Source: CAVPUA01 sp963708805
GTDB taxonomy: Bacteria; Actinomycetota; Actinomycetes; Mycobacteriales; Jatrophihabitantaceae
Assembly (NCBI GenBank): GCA_963708805.1
Contig: CAVPUA010000001.1
Span: 186,001 to 250,000 of the forward strand
Direction: 5' to 3'
DNA length: 64,000 nt
Both the position numbers and the translations under genes were made by a program. Below the pieces are notes generated by a model. It was not told the DNA's origin. It searched no databases and worked only from the letters and a program-made list of their open reading frames with translations. Positions 9,177-17,949 of this stretch are shown in pieces; the stretch's first letter is position 1; each line of letters starts with the position of its first letter.

Positions 9177-9809
9177 ATGGGCACATCGACGACGGCGACA
9201 CCGGCCACCCGGACGTTCACCGCCAAGGGCGCGCTCACCCGATCGCGCATCATCGAGGCGGCCGCCGAACTGGTCTTTGCCCGCGGCGTCGCGCGCACCG
9301 GCATCGAGGACGTCCAACGCCGCGCGGCAGTCAGCGCGTCGCAGCTGTATCACTACTTCGCCGACAAGGACGATCTGATCCGGGCGGTGATCAGTCACCA
9401 GACCGAGGGGATCCTTGCCGCGCAGCGACCCGTCCTCGATGAACTCGACAGCTTCGACGCGCTCGAGCGCTGGCGTGATCTGCTCATCGACCTGCAAGAG
9501 CAGCGCAACTGCGTGGGCGGCTGCCCGATCGGATCGATCGCGGCCGAGCTGGCCGACAACGACCCGCACGCCCGAGCCGATCTCGTCGACAGCTTCGAAC
9601 GGTGGGAAGCGCCGATCCGCGCCGGCCTGGCCCGCATGCGCGAGCGAGGCGACCTGCGTCCCGACACCGACACGGACGCCCTCGCCCTCGCGCTGCTGGC
9701 CGCGCTCCAGGGCGGACTTCTGCTCACTCAGACCCGCCGTAACACCACCCCGCTGCGCACCGGGCTCGACGCCGTCCTGGCTCATATCCGAACCTTCGCC
9801 ACCGAGTAG
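9177..9809 (+). CDS. TetR/AcrR-family transcriptional repressor
   Basis: A 210-residue TetR regulator. The N-terminal helix-turn-helix is clear (RSRIIEAAAELVFARGVART, then VSASQLYHYFADKDDL). The C-terminal ligand domain contains a Cys pair (RNCVGGCPIGS) seen in several TetR groups linked to electrophile-responsive SDR genes. The ATG at 9177 lies directly after the third TGGAGT half-site, suggesting tight autoregulation. The ligand is unknown; the Cys residues could sense a reactive compound, which is inference. Confidence 0.9.
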   Translation: MGTSTTATPATRTFTAKGALTRSRIIEAAAELVFARGVARTGIEDVQRRAAVSASQLYHYFADKDDLIRAVISHQTEGILAAQRPVLDELDSFDALERWRDLLIDLQEQRNCVGGCPIGSIAAELADNDPHARADLVDSFERWEAPIRAGLARMRERGDLRPDTDTDALALALLAALQGGLLLTQTRRNTTPLRTGLDAVLAHIRTFATE

Positions 9810-9854
9810 CCGCAGTCCCGAAGCGAACTGTCCACGGCCGGGTGTTCGTGGCGC

Positions 9855-10223
9855 TCACCTCGACTCGGCGGAACCGGCCGACGGGGTGGAGATCACGGCG
9901 AGGGTGATGATCTTGCCGGCGCGCAGCGAGTAGTAGTTCGTCATGATCAACGGGTCCGGCAGCCCCGTCTTGTCGTAGGTGCCGTCGTACTGGGCCCGCA
10001 CGATGAAGTCACCGTGGTGGTCGATGACGTCGCGGACCTCGAGCGTGACGTGGTCGTCGATGAACTCTTTGGCCAGCAGGACGCGGACGGCGTCGATACC
10101 GCGGGCTTCGGCTTGGGCGGTGACGAGAGCGTCGTCGGCGAACGTCGCCGTCAACGCATCCAGGTCGCCGGCGTTGACGGCGGCGATGTGCTCCTCGATG
10201 ACGGCAGGAAGAGTGCTGCTCAT
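9855..10223 (-). CDS. SnoaL-like / NTF2-fold protein
   Basis: A 122-residue single-domain protein of the SnoaL/NTF2-like cone fold. Typical phrases are HIAAVNAGDLDALTATFADDA at the N-terminus and MTNYYSLRAGKI near the end. The ATG at 10223 has an excellent RBS (GGAGA). It is divergent from the MerR-family gene at 10350, so the MerR protein may control it. Such proteins act as small hydrolases, isomerases or ligand-binding proteins; no catalytic residue can be assigned here. Confidence 0.8.
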   Translation of the reverse strand: MSSTLPAVIEEHIAAVNAGDLDALTATFADDALVTAQAEARGIDAVRVLLAKEFIDDHVTLEVRDVIDHHGDFIVRAQYDGTYDKTGLPDPLIMTNYYSLRAGKIITLAVISTPSAGSAESR

Positions 10224-10312
10224 GGTCTGTCTCCTTCTCCGAGCGAGTCGTTCGACCCGCTCGGATCAGCCTGTTCCCTCCCCTGGCCGGAGGAGCAAGC
10301 CCAGGTTCGCGC

Positions 10313-10349
10313 TTGTATCTCCCCTCAGGGGAGGTTCGATAATCGGAGG
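10313..10349 (+). promoter_or_regulatory. MerR-type promoter with 19-bp spacer, leaderless start
   Basis: A -35-like TTGTAT (10313-10318) and a -10-like GATAAT (10338-10343) are separated by exactly 19 bases. Inside the spacer lies a perfect palindrome CTCCCCT-C-AGGGGAG (10319-10333). The overlong spacer with a dyad between the boxes is the hallmark of MerR-controlled promoters. The ATG of the MerR gene at 10350 is 7 bases after the -10 box, so the transcript is probably leaderless. Confidence 0.7.
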
Positions 10350-11189
10350 ATGCGAAGCTCGCTCGCCATCGGGGACTTCTCCCGAGCCACCCACCTGAGC
10401 GTCAAGACGCTGCGCCACTACCACCGGGTCGGCCTGCTCGAGCCGGCCGAGGTCGACCCCGGCACCGGTCATCGCCGCTACACCACCGATCAGATTGCGA
10501 CGGCCCAGGTCATCCTTCGGTTCCGGTCGCTCGACATGCCACTGGAGGAGATCCACGCCGTCATCCAGGCGCCCGATCTGGCGACCCGCAACGCGCTCAT
10601 CTCCGGCCACCTCAGCCGCCTCGAGGCCAACCTGGCCCGAGTGCACGACGCAACCGCATCACTTCGAGACCTGCTGCGGCCGCCGGCTCTCGACGTGCCG
10701 GCGGTGATTCGACACCGCCAGGTTCCCGCGACCCCTGCGGTGGCGGTCTGCGACGTGCTGGATCTCGACGACGCCGCGTCGTGGTTCCACGGTGCACTCG
10801 GTGAGCTGTATGGAGTGGTCGCGGCTCAGAACCTCACACCGACCGGGCCGGCGGGCGGGATCTTCGCCAGCGACTTGTTCACCCACGAACGAGGCGAAGC
10901 CACGGTCTACGTGTCGTGCGCGGACCCCGTCCGCCCCGTCGGGCGGGTCAGCTCCCTCATCGTCCCCGCTGTCGAGCTGGCTGTGATCACTCACGCCGGG
11001 TCGCACAGCGACATCGATCTTTCGTACGGGGCGTTGGGCAAGTACGTGGCCGAACACGCCTTGGGCGTCGACGGCCCGGTTCGGGAGTTCTATGTCGTCG
11101 GCGCGCACGAGACCGCCGACCAGGCGTTGTGGGAGACCGAGATCGGCTGGCCGATCTTTCACACCGGAGCCGACCCCACTCACAACTGA
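10350..11189 (+). CDS. MerR-family regulator with GyrI-like effector domain
   Basis: A 279-residue protein with an N-terminal MerR winged helix (AIGDFSRATHLSVKTLRHYH, then GLLEPAEVD) and a dimerisation helix. A C-terminal effector-binding domain of the GyrI/BltR type follows (about residues 120-279, with a late EFYVVGAHET-like strand). This architecture senses small, often amphipathic, compounds. The start is ATG 10350, placed by the leaderless promoter; an upstream in-frame extension is spurious. Probably autoregulated through the dyad at 10319-10333. The nearest target candidate is the divergent SnoaL-like gene. Confidence 0.88.
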   Translation: MRSSLAIGDFSRATHLSVKTLRHYHRVGLLEPAEVDPGTGHRRYTTDQIATAQVILRFRSLDMPLEEIHAVIQAPDLATRNALISGHLSRLEANLARVHDATASLRDLLRPPALDVPAVIRHRQVPATPAVAVCDVLDLDDAASWFHGALGELYGVVAAQNLTPTGPAGGIFASDLFTHERGEATVYVSCADPVRPVGRVSSLIVPAVELAVITHAGSHSDIDLSYGALGKYVAEHALGVDGPVREFYVVGAHETADQALWETEIGWPIFHTGADPTHN

Positions 11190-11291
11190 CGGACATTGCC
11201 GTGCTCCGCGAGTAGCTCAGCCCTCACCTCTCCGACGGGTTCCCTTCGTCGGAAGTGGAAGACTGACGGCTACTGAAGTGGAGGAACGCTG

Positions 11292-12215
11292 GTGCAGGAT
11301 CCAACTGGTCTGTTCACGACACGGGTCCAACCGAGCGAGGTGGCCGAGTTGGGCTTGGCCCGGCCGGTGCTGGTCGAGGTGCTCGATGGCTTCGTCGATG
11401 CCGGCAACGGTCGACGACTCGCTCGCGAGCACTTGCTCAACGCCCTCGATTCGGAGTTGCTGGTCAGCTTCGATGTGGACCAGCTGCTCGACTACCGGGC
11501 GCGCCGACCGGAGATGACGTTCACCTCCGATCACTGGGCCGGCTACGCCGAGCCGCAGTTGGAGATACGGCTGGTCCGCGACCTCGACGACGTGCCGTTC
11601 CTCTTACTGGTCGGTCCCGAGCCGGACGTCCAATGGGAACGATTCATTGCCGCGATCCAACTGCTCATCGCGGAGCTCGACGTGCGCCTCGTCGTGGGTC
11701 TGACGGCCATTCCCATGGCCGTGCCACATACCCGACCGCTGACCGCGATCGCCCACGGGCGGCCGGTGGAGCTGGTCGAGGACTACCCCAAATGGCTCTC
11801 GACGGTCCAGGTTCCAGGGAGCGTGGGCAATCTGCTGGAATACCGCCTCGGCCAGGTCGGGGTACCCGCGTGCGGCTTCGCGGCCGCCGTTCCCTACTAC
11901 GTAGCCAATCTCGACTACCCCGACGCGGCGCATACGTTGCTCAACTCTCTGGCCCGGGCCGCTGACCTCTCGCTGCCGACCGACGCCATCACCCACGCCG
12001 CCGAGATGGTCCGCGCTCAGGTGGATCAGCAAATCACCGACAACGACGATGTCGCGGCTCTGGTCGGCCGGCTCGAACAGCAATACGACGATGTCACCAG
12101 CACTCGAGGCGGCAGCCTGCTCACCGATGGAGCCCGGCTGCCCACGGCCGACGAACTCGGCGCCCAGTTCGAGCAGTACCTCTCCGACCAGCCCGACGAG
12201 GACACCCCGAACTGA
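11292..12215 (+). CDS. PAC2-family (proteasome assembly chaperone-like) protein
   Basis: A 307-residue PAC2-family protein. Landmarks are SFDVDQLLDYRARRP, FTSDHWAGY, FLLLVGPEPDVQW, and the late VPYYVANLDYPDAAHTLL, all characteristic of the actinobacterial PAC2 family. GTG start at 11292 after GGAGG-like sequence. The family is related to eukaryotic proteasome assembly chaperones; actinobacteria carry proteasomes, but a direct role for these proteins is not established. It ends within a 16-bp palindrome shared with the convergent gene. Confidence 0.85.
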   Translation: MQDPTGLFTTRVQPSEVAELGLARPVLVEVLDGFVDAGNGRRLAREHLLNALDSELLVSFDVDQLLDYRARRPEMTFTSDHWAGYAEPQLEIRLVRDLDDVPFLLLVGPEPDVQWERFIAAIQLLIAELDVRLVVGLTAIPMAVPHTRPLTAIAHGRPVELVEDYPKWLSTVQVPGSVGNLLEYRLGQVGVPACGFAAAVPYYVANLDYPDAAHTLLNSLARAADLSLPTDAITHAAEMVRAQVDQQITDNDDVAALVGRLEQQYDDVTSTRGGSLLTDGARLPTADELGAQFEQYLSDQPDEDTPN

Positions 12216-12227
12216 TCGCGCGATCAG
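12212..12227. terminator. 16-bp palindrome spanning two convergent stop codons
   Basis: CTGATCGC-GCGATCAG is a perfect 16-base palindrome. The TGA of the PAC2 gene (12213-12215) and the reverse-strand TGA of the membrane protein gene (12224-12226) are its symmetric parts. It could fold only as a loopless or short-loop hairpin, so a terminator role is uncertain. Confidence 0.35.
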
Positions 12228-12741
12228 GCGCTGTAGCCCTTGGTGGCGAGGTTGCCGAGGGTCAGCACGAGGATCGCGACCACATTGAGCACCGCGGCGA
12301 CCAGGCCGATGATGCCGAAGGCGCGGGCGACTCCGGTCTGTGGCCGGCCGTCCTTGGTGAGGCCGCCGCGCCAGGCGGCGAGCGAGCCGAAGATCGCCGG
12401 GCCGGCGGCCCAGAAGACGGGATCGAGAGCACCGACAACGCGCCGAGGACGATGGCGCCGACCTTGCTGCGAGTGGCCGACCGGCCGGTGCCGAGCGCGA
12501 TCGCGAAACCGACCGCCAGGCAGATCGCGACAACGAGCGACGAACTCTCCAGGCTCGCCTTGACGCCTTCCGATCGGTGGATGTCGTGGTTGCTCGCGAC
12601 GAACATGCCGATCGCGAACACCGCGAACTGGACGCCGGCCGACAAGGCGATGGCGGCGCCGATGAGTAGAGCCGCCGAGGGTGAACGGTTGGTGTTCGTG
12701 GCGGTGACGGTGGGACTTCGTCGGGGCTCGGTCTGGGACAT
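12224..12741 (-). CDS. Small membrane protein with four hydrophobic segments, frameshifted
   Basis: From ATG 12741 (MSQTEPRRSP) the product has about 170 residues and four predicted membrane segments: AALLIGAAIALSAG, VVAICLAVGFAIALG, AIFGSLAAWRGGL and the C-terminal VVAILVLTLGNLA. One frame change near 12420 joins the first 108 residues to the C-terminal frame (VFWAAGPAIFG). It resembles DUF4190-type membrane proteins of actinobacteria, of unknown function. The protein is convergent with PAC2 and shares the palindrome at 12212-12227. Confidence 0.55.
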
Positions 12742-12936
12742 GGCGTTCTCCTGAGTGTTCAGCCCGGCCATTCCGGGGTTGTCGCCAGCATTGGCCGCAC
12801 CGCGTCCCGGAGACGATGCCCCGGCGGTCCCGTTGTGTCACCGGACGTCCCGTTCGTGTCCCGACGTTGTCCCGTCGTGACCCGAAGATTTGTCCCGCAG
12901 CCTACGTTTCCCCTGTAATTCCAGCATCATGACGAC

Positions 12937-14652
12937 GTGAGCGTCCAGCCGACCACCGGAACCGGACGGCCGGGTTTTCCGATCGCGGTCGTCGGCGCTG
13001 CGCTCGCGACCGGAGTCGGGATGATTCCGGTCTTCGCCGGGATCAACGCGAATCGGCTGCCGGCCGCGGCGACGGTGAGCGCGGGCTGGGTGGCCTTCGG
13101 GCTGGCCGCGGCCCTGTTGGTCGACCGATCCGACACTCGTCGCATCGGATCGGTATTCGCGGCGTGCGCCGTCGTCCCGGCGGTGGTCGGCGGGGTGGCG
13201 GTGATCCAGCACGGCCTGCCGGCCTGGGACGCGTTCGAGCGCCTCTGGGATCGGTACGGGTGGCTCGCTGTTGCCGTTGCACTGGCCGTCATCGCCTGGA
13301 CCGTCGATCGGGCCCGCGACCGGATCTCTCGCCGACGGTTGGTGTGGCTCGTCGTCTGGGCCGCCATCCTGTTCGGTTGCGTCCTCACCAGCCGGCTGAT
13401 CAGCGACCAGGGCCGGGCCGCGCTCGTGACGATGCTCGGGCTGTGGGCGTTCGCGGCGGCGACGACCAGGGTGCTGCTCACTCGTGAGTTGCGACCGATC
13501 GTCGAGCCGCTGGTCGACGTCGCCTTGGTCGTCGGTGCCGCGGCGATCAGCGCCGCCCTCGGCGAGGGTGTCCACGTCGCGGGACAGTGGGCGGGCCTGC
13601 CCTCACCGGACGTGTCCGCGCTCTTCGTCGCCGTCGCGGCGGCCGCGCTGTCCTGGCCGTTCGGCATCTGGCTGCGGCGGACCTATCTCGAACACCGGTA
13701 CGGGCGCGGCACCCTCACGCCGGCCGAAGTCGCGGTGATCACCGCCGGGTTGCATCGGGAGGCCGACCCGCGCGACTTGCTGGTGAAGGCGGCCACCATG
13801 GTGGCGGCGGCGAGCGGACACCGCGAGGTGAGCATCGTGCTCGGTCCGGACGAGCCGGAAAACCCGGACGGCGCCGTCCTGCATCACCCGCTCGTGATCG
13901 CGGGCGACCGCGTCGGCACGCTGTCGATCGGCCTGGACCATCCTGAAGGTCCCGAGGCGCGCCAGAATCGGATGGTCACGCGGTTGCTTCCGACGGTCTC
14001 GCTGGTCGCCCGCGCGGTCGGGCTGGCGATCGAGGCTGATCATGCCCGGCAGGACGTCGCCCGCGAACGCGACCTGGAACGATCCCGGATCCTCGGTGAC
14101 TTGCACGACGGCGTCGGACCGGTCCTGGCCGGGTTGAGCATGCGCGTGCAGGCCGAACTCCGCCGCGACCCGACGCCTCTGCTCGAGGCACTGGCGAAGG
14201 AGCTGGCCGACTGCCGCGGCGACCTGCGGCGAATCGTGTCCGGCCTGACGCCGTCCGCCCTCCACGACGGCGATCTGGCCGCTGCGCTGGCCCGGTTGGT
14301 CGACAGCTTCGCGAGCGAAGCCCGCAGCGTGAGTCTGCGTACCGGGCTCGGGACGGCGCTGACCCCGGAGGTCACGGTCGCCGTCTATCGCTGCGTCGCC
14401 GAAGGCATCACCAACGCAGTGCGGCACGGCAACCCGTCGCGGGTGACCGTCGACGTCGGGATCGGGGTCGCCGGGCAGATCGAGGTCGACGTGTGCGACG
14501 ACGGGACGGGCGGCAATGTCGTACCGGGCGTCGGCCTCACCTCGCTGCTGCGTCGCGCCGAACAGCTCGGCGGGCGCCTGCGTGTCGAGGCGGCTCAGCC
14601 GACGGGCGTCCGCCTGCATGTCGAGCTGCCGCTCGCGGGTGCGACCGCATGA
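12937..14652 (+). CDS. NarL-type sensor histidine kinase
   Basis: A 571-residue kinase. The N-terminal half (residues 8-250) holds about eight hydrophobic segments, a membrane sensor. A cytoplasmic linker with GAF-like features follows (residues 270-365). The HisKA_3 domain has the phospho-acceptor His in GDLHDGVGPVLAGL, and the HATPase_c domain shows GITNAVRHG (N box) and CDDGTGG (G1 box). GTG start at 12937. It overlaps the response regulator by ATGA, so the two are translationally coupled. Its signal is unknown. Confidence 0.9.
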   Translation: MSVQPTTGTGRPGFPIAVVGAALATGVGMIPVFAGINANRLPAAATVSAGWVAFGLAAALLVDRSDTRRIGSVFAACAVVPAVVGGVAVIQHGLPAWDAFERLWDRYGWLAVAVALAVIAWTVDRARDRISRRRLVWLVVWAAILFGCVLTSRLISDQGRAALVTMLGLWAFAAATTRVLLTRELRPIVEPLVDVALVVGAAAISAALGEGVHVAGQWAGLPSPDVSALFVAVAAAALSWPFGIWLRRTYLEHRYGRGTLTPAEVAVITAGLHREADPRDLLVKAATMVAAASGHREVSIVLGPDEPENPDGAVLHHPLVIAGDRVGTLSIGLDHPEGPEARQNRMVTRLLPTVSLVARAVGLAIEADHARQDVARERDLERSRILGDLHDGVGPVLAGLSMRVQAELRRDPTPLLEALAKELADCRGDLRRIVSGLTPSALHDGDLAAALARLVDSFASEARSVSLRTGLGTALTPEVTVAVYRCVAEGITNAVRHGNPSRVTVDVGIGVAGQIEVDVCDDGTGGNVVPGVGLTSLLRRAEQLGGRLRVEAAQPTGVRLHVELPLAGATA

Positions 14653-15282
14653 TCGGGGTCATGCTGGTCGACGATCACCCCATCGTCTTGTCCGGGCTGG
14701 CCGCGCTGGTGCGTTCCGATGACGGGCTGGAACTGCTGGCGACGGCGCGCTCGGTCGCGGAGGCGTCGATGGTGACGGCACCCCCCGATGTCGCGCTGGT
14801 CGACCTCGACCTTCCCGACGGCGACGGGATCTCGCTCGGAGCCAGCCTGAAAGCGCGTTGGCCGGCGGTCCGGGTGGTCGTGCTCACCATGCACGCCGAC
14901 GACCAGGCGGTCATGCGGAGCCTCGGCGCCGGACTGGACGGCTACCTGCTCAAGGATGCCGATCCGGAGGACATCCTCGCCGCGATCCACACCGTCGCCC
15001 GCGGGACGATGGTGCTGGGCCGGGGAGACGACGGCGGCGGTCGTCGCGGCCGCAGCGATCGCGCCGCGAACCGACGGGCTGGCCGGCCTGGACGCGCGTG
15101 AGCTGGAGATCCTCGAACTGCTGGCCCAGGGCCTGACCACGTCCCAGGTCGCCGCGCGACTGTTCCTGGCGCCCAAGACGATCCGCAATCGGGTCTCGGA
15201 CCTCGTCGGCAAGCTCGGCGTGGCTTCGCGGGAGGACGCGATCGAGTTCGCCAAAGCGTCCGGCCTCGGGCCCCGTCGCTGA
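14649..15282 (+). CDS. NarL/LuxR-type response regulator, one frameshift
   Basis: Receiver domain at the N-terminus with acidic pocket (LVDDHP), phospho-Asp in ALVDLDLPDGDG and the conserved Lys in YLLKDAD. The C-terminal LuxR-type helix-turn-helix (ELEILELLAQGLTTSQVAARL) lies in another frame. The break is in the GGGG at 15022-15025; removing one G restores a continuous protein of about 210 residues. ATG at 14649 overlaps the kinase stop. Partner of the kinase just upstream; regulon unknown. Confidence 0.85.
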
Positions 15283-15316
15283 CCGCCCCGTCGCTGACCG
15301 CCCCGTCGCTGACCCG
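15271..15316 (+). repeat. Three-copy 15-bp tandem repeat over the regulator stop codon
   Basis: CCCCGTCGCTGACCG occurs at 15271-15285 and 15286-15300, with a third copy at 15301-15316 carrying one inserted C. The first copy contains the response regulator stop codon (15280-15282). A degenerate fourth CCCCGTTGCC follows. Probably a replication-slippage product. Confidence 0.8.
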
Positions 15317-15373
15317 CCCCGTTGCCGGCCGCGTCGGCGTCGGGCTAGCGTGGCCGCGGAAGGCGACTCCCCA

Positions 15374-16246
15374 ATGAACACACCTCGTTCCGCGTTGGTC
15401 CTCGGCGGTGGCGGCTCAGCCGGCAATGCGTGGCTGATCGGCGTCGTCGCCGGTTTGTTCGAGGCCGGGTTGGACGTGACCGCGGCTGATCTGATCATCG
15501 GAACATCGGCCGGAGCGACCGCTGCCGCTCAGCTGGCGAGCGCGAGCTCGTCGGATCTTCTGGCGGCGATCCTTTCCGCTGCGCCCCCGCAACCGGTCGG
15601 GTCCGGCGGTGCCGGTGCGACGGTGAGCGACCATCTGCAGAGAACGAGCCGGATCATCGCCGCCGCGGATGATGCGGCCGACATGCGCCGCCGGATGGGG
15701 GCGGCGGCGCGTGATCTGGGTGCGGCGGCGTCGGGCGGCTCCGGCGGGGCGCGCTGGCGCGCCACCGTTGCCGCGCGGTTGCCGAGTCAGCAGTGGCCCC
15801 AGCGGTCGATGCTCATCACGGCGGTCGATGCCCATACCGGCGAGCCGGTCGTCTTCGACCGCGCGAGCGGGGTCGACCTCGCGGACGCGGTCGCCGCCAG
15901 CTGCAGCAGTGGCTTCGCCTACGGCATCGGCGGCAACCACTACATCGACGGCGGTTACCGACGCAATGAGAACGCGGATCTGGCCGCGGGATTCGAACGG
16001 GTGCTGGTGTTGTCGCCGCTCGGCGGGCGATCGCGGCATCCGCGGGAGTGGCGAATGGATCTGGCCGCGCAGGTCGACGAACTGCGTGCCCTCGGCAGCA
16101 CCGTCGAGATGATTCTTCCGGACGAGAGGTCGCTCGCCGCGTTCGGCGTCACCATGATGGATCTGTCGTCGCGTCCCGCTGCCGCTCGAGCCGGCTTCGA
16201 CCAGGGCCGGAACCGGGCCGAACAGCTCACCGCATTCTGGCGCTGA
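15374..16246 (+). CDS. Patatin-like phospholipase/acyl hydrolase
   Basis: A 290-residue patatin-family serine hydrolase. The oxyanion glycine loop LGGGGSAGNAW is at the N-terminus, the nucleophile elbow IIGTSAGAT at about residues 44-52, and the catalytic Asp in YIDGGYRRNENADLA. Such enzymes cleave acyl ester bonds of lipids. ATG 15374 is chosen because GGAAGG lies about 10 bases upstream; a GTG at 15350 would add eight residues. No signal peptide, so probably cytoplasmic. It follows the two-component system on the same strand. Confidence 0.88.
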   Translation: MNTPRSALVLGGGGSAGNAWLIGVVAGLFEAGLDVTAADLIIGTSAGATAAAQLASASSSDLLAAILSAAPPQPVGSGGAGATVSDHLQRTSRIIAAADDAADMRRRMGAAARDLGAAASGGSGGARWRATVAARLPSQQWPQRSMLITAVDAHTGEPVVFDRASGVDLADAVAASCSSGFAYGIGGNHYIDGGYRRNENADLAAGFERVLVLSPLGGRSRHPREWRMDLAAQVDELRALGSTVEMILPDERSLAAFGVTMMDLSSRPAAARAGFDQGRNRAEQLTAFWR

Positions 16247-16293
16247 TGCCCGCGGGATGTGCCAACCTGGTGTTCGGGCCAGCGGAGGTGATC

Positions 16294-16701
16294 ATGCCCA
16301 AGGCCTCGGCAATTCTCGCGGTCGCGGCGCTCGCGGTCGTCATGACAGCGTGCTCGAATCACACCGGGCGCCCAGATCAGTCCGTCCCGGTATCGACGAG
16401 GCCCGTGTCGAGCCCCGCGATGTCACCGTCGCCAACTCCGACCCAGGTTGCGACTCCGGTGTCGAGCGCGATGCTCGTCCCGACCTGTCCCAACTTGATC
16501 GGCCAGCCCGCCGAGCGGCTCGCGGGAGGATGCGGCCAAGGCAACGACATCGAGACCTCGACCTCCGACCGGTGCGTGGACGGCTCGACGCTGTACTACA
16601 CGAACACACTCTGGGGGATCAGTGGCGGCGTCATCCAAGCCGGCGACACCAGGGCCAAGACCGGCCCCTTCGCGGACGCTCACGCCAAGTGCGGCAACTG
16701 A
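16294..16701 (+). CDS. Small secreted lipoprotein
   Basis: A 135-residue lipoprotein. The signal peptide ends in a lipobox-like VVMTAC with Cys at about residue 20, followed by a long Pro/Ser/Thr/Val-rich linker and a small C-terminal domain with three Cys (LVPTCPNL, AGGCGQG, SDRCVDG). A GGAGGTG tract precedes the ATG at 16294. The C-terminal module has no family I recognise; a cell-wall-exposed role is likely. The 3' end overlaps the convergent reductase gene by 22 bases. Confidence 0.65.
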   Translation: MPKASAILAVAALAVVMTACSNHTGRPDQSVPVSTRPVSSPAMSPSPTPTQVATPVSSAMLVPTCPNLIGQPAERLAGGCGQGNDIETSTSDRCVDGSTLYYTNTLWGISGGVIQAGDTRAKTGPFADAHAKCGN

Positions 16702-17294
16702 TAGCCGATCCGATAGTGAATGTGCGTGTAGATGCTCGAGTGCGTCACCTCCAACTGGGTGAACGTGGCTCGCGAGTCGGTGTAGATGCTTTCACCCGTG
16801 TTGAGCACCACCGGTACGACATCGACGTAGATGTCATCGATGGCGCCGGCGGCCAGGGCCTGCCGCACGGTCGAAGCCCCGCCGGTGATGCGGACGTCCC
16901 CCTCGCCGGCGGCGGTGTGGGCGCGATCGAGCGCCGCATCGAAGCCGTCGGTGACGAAGTGGAAGACGGTGCCGCCCGACATCTCGATCGGGTCGTGCGC
17001 GTAGTGGCTCAGAACGAAGACCGGTGCGTGGTACGGCGGGTCGTCACCCCACCAGCCCCTCCACTCGGTGGTGCCCCACTCGCCGCGGATCGGTCCGAAC
17101 ATGTTCCGGCCCATGACGAACGCGCCCATCGGGCCCAGCAACTCGGCGCAGGCGGCGACGTCCGCGTCGTGCGGGCTGTCCTGCCACTGCAGCAACTGCC
17201 GGCCGCCGACTCCGACCGGGTCGTTCCTCGACTGGTCGGGGCCGGCGATGAAGCCGTCCAGTGACATCGACAAGTGACACGTGACGCGGCCCAT
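16680..17294 (-). CDS. Dihydrofolate reductase-family (RibD C-terminal-like) protein
   Basis: About 204 residues of the DHFR/RibD_C fold. It begins with strand TCHLSMSLDGFIAGPD, contains MGRNMFGP (the G-R-x-T-like NADPH loop) and later ITGGASTVRQALAAGAIDD, the typical ribose/NADPH-binding loop of this family. It is probably a NADPH-dependent reductase of unknown substrate. ATG 17294 fits family N-termini; an in-frame start at 17351 is possible. It overlaps the convergent lipoprotein gene. Confidence 0.8.
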   Translation of the reverse strand: MGRVTCHLSMSLDGFIAGPDQSRNDPVGVGGRQLLQWQDSPHDADVAACAELLGPMGAFVMGRNMFGPIRGEWGTTEWRGWWGDDPPYHAPVFVLSHYAHDPIEMSGGTVFHFVTDGFDAALDRAHTAAGEGDVRITGGASTVRQALAAGAIDDIYVDVVPVVLNTGESIYTDSRATFTQLEVTHSSIYTHIHYRIGYQLPHLA

Positions 17295-17399
17295 GCCCAA
17301 GTGAACGGCGAGGCTTCCCACTGAGTCAACCCGTTCGGGAACGTGACGCATCGCTGCTTCCTATGGCCTATCACCCACCGTCGGTGAAGGCTGAGCCCC

Positions 17400-17948
17400 G
17401 TGCGCGTCGTCCAGGTCGTCCTCGCCGTTGGCTGGGCCCTGTTCTGGATCTACTGGATCGCGGCTGCCTTCTCGATGAAGAAGGGCCGCGTGCCGTGGTC
17501 GCGCGAGCTGCGCATCCGCGGCGCCATCATCGTCCTGGTGATCGTGCTCGTCCGAGTGGGAGTGTTCCGCGGTGTCGGCACCAACTCCGATCCGTGGCGC
17601 GCCGGCATCGGGCTCGTCGTGTTCGCGGCCGGTTTGATCTTCGCCATCTGGGCTCGCGTCCACATCGGGCGCAATTGGGGGCCGCCGATGTCGCGCAAGA
17701 ACGAGCGCGAGTTGGTGAGCAGTGGCCCTTACCGGCTGGTCCGCCATCCCATCTACACCGGCATTCTCCTGGGCGGAGTCGGCACGGCGATCGCCCTCAG
17801 CTGGGTGTGGCTGATCGCGACGGCCCTGGCCGGCGGCTACTTCGTCTACAGCGCCGTCATCGAGGAGCGAAACCTGGCCCAGGAGCTGCCTGACACCTAC
17901 CCGGCGTACAAACAGTCGACCAAGATGATCGTGCCGTTCCTGTTCTGA
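17400..17948 (+). CDS. Isoprenylcysteine carboxyl methyltransferase-family membrane protein
   Basis: A 182-residue membrane protein with four to five hydrophobic segments. It carries the ICMT/PEMT-family core SGPYRLVRHPIYTG (about residues 109-122) and a C-terminal EERNLAQELPDTYPAYK, which forms the SAM-binding site. These enzymes methylate carboxylates or amines of membrane-embedded substrates. GTG start at 17400. Only one base separates its stop from the convergent MarR-like gene. Confidence 0.8.
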   Translation: MRVVQVVLAVGWALFWIYWIAAAFSMKKGRVPWSRELRIRGAIIVLVIVLVRVGVFRGVGTNSDPWRAGIGLVVFAAGLIFAIWARVHIGRNWGPPMSRKNERELVSSGPYRLVRHPIYTGILLGGVGTAIALSWVWLIATALAGGYFVYSAVIEERNLAQELPDTYPAYKQSTKMIVPFLF

Positions 17949-17949
17949 C

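Noticed and set aside
10014..10349. In-frame N-terminal extension of the MerR gene
   Set aside because: It overlaps the SnoaL-like gene in antisense and the MerR promoter; the MerR domain starts at 10350.
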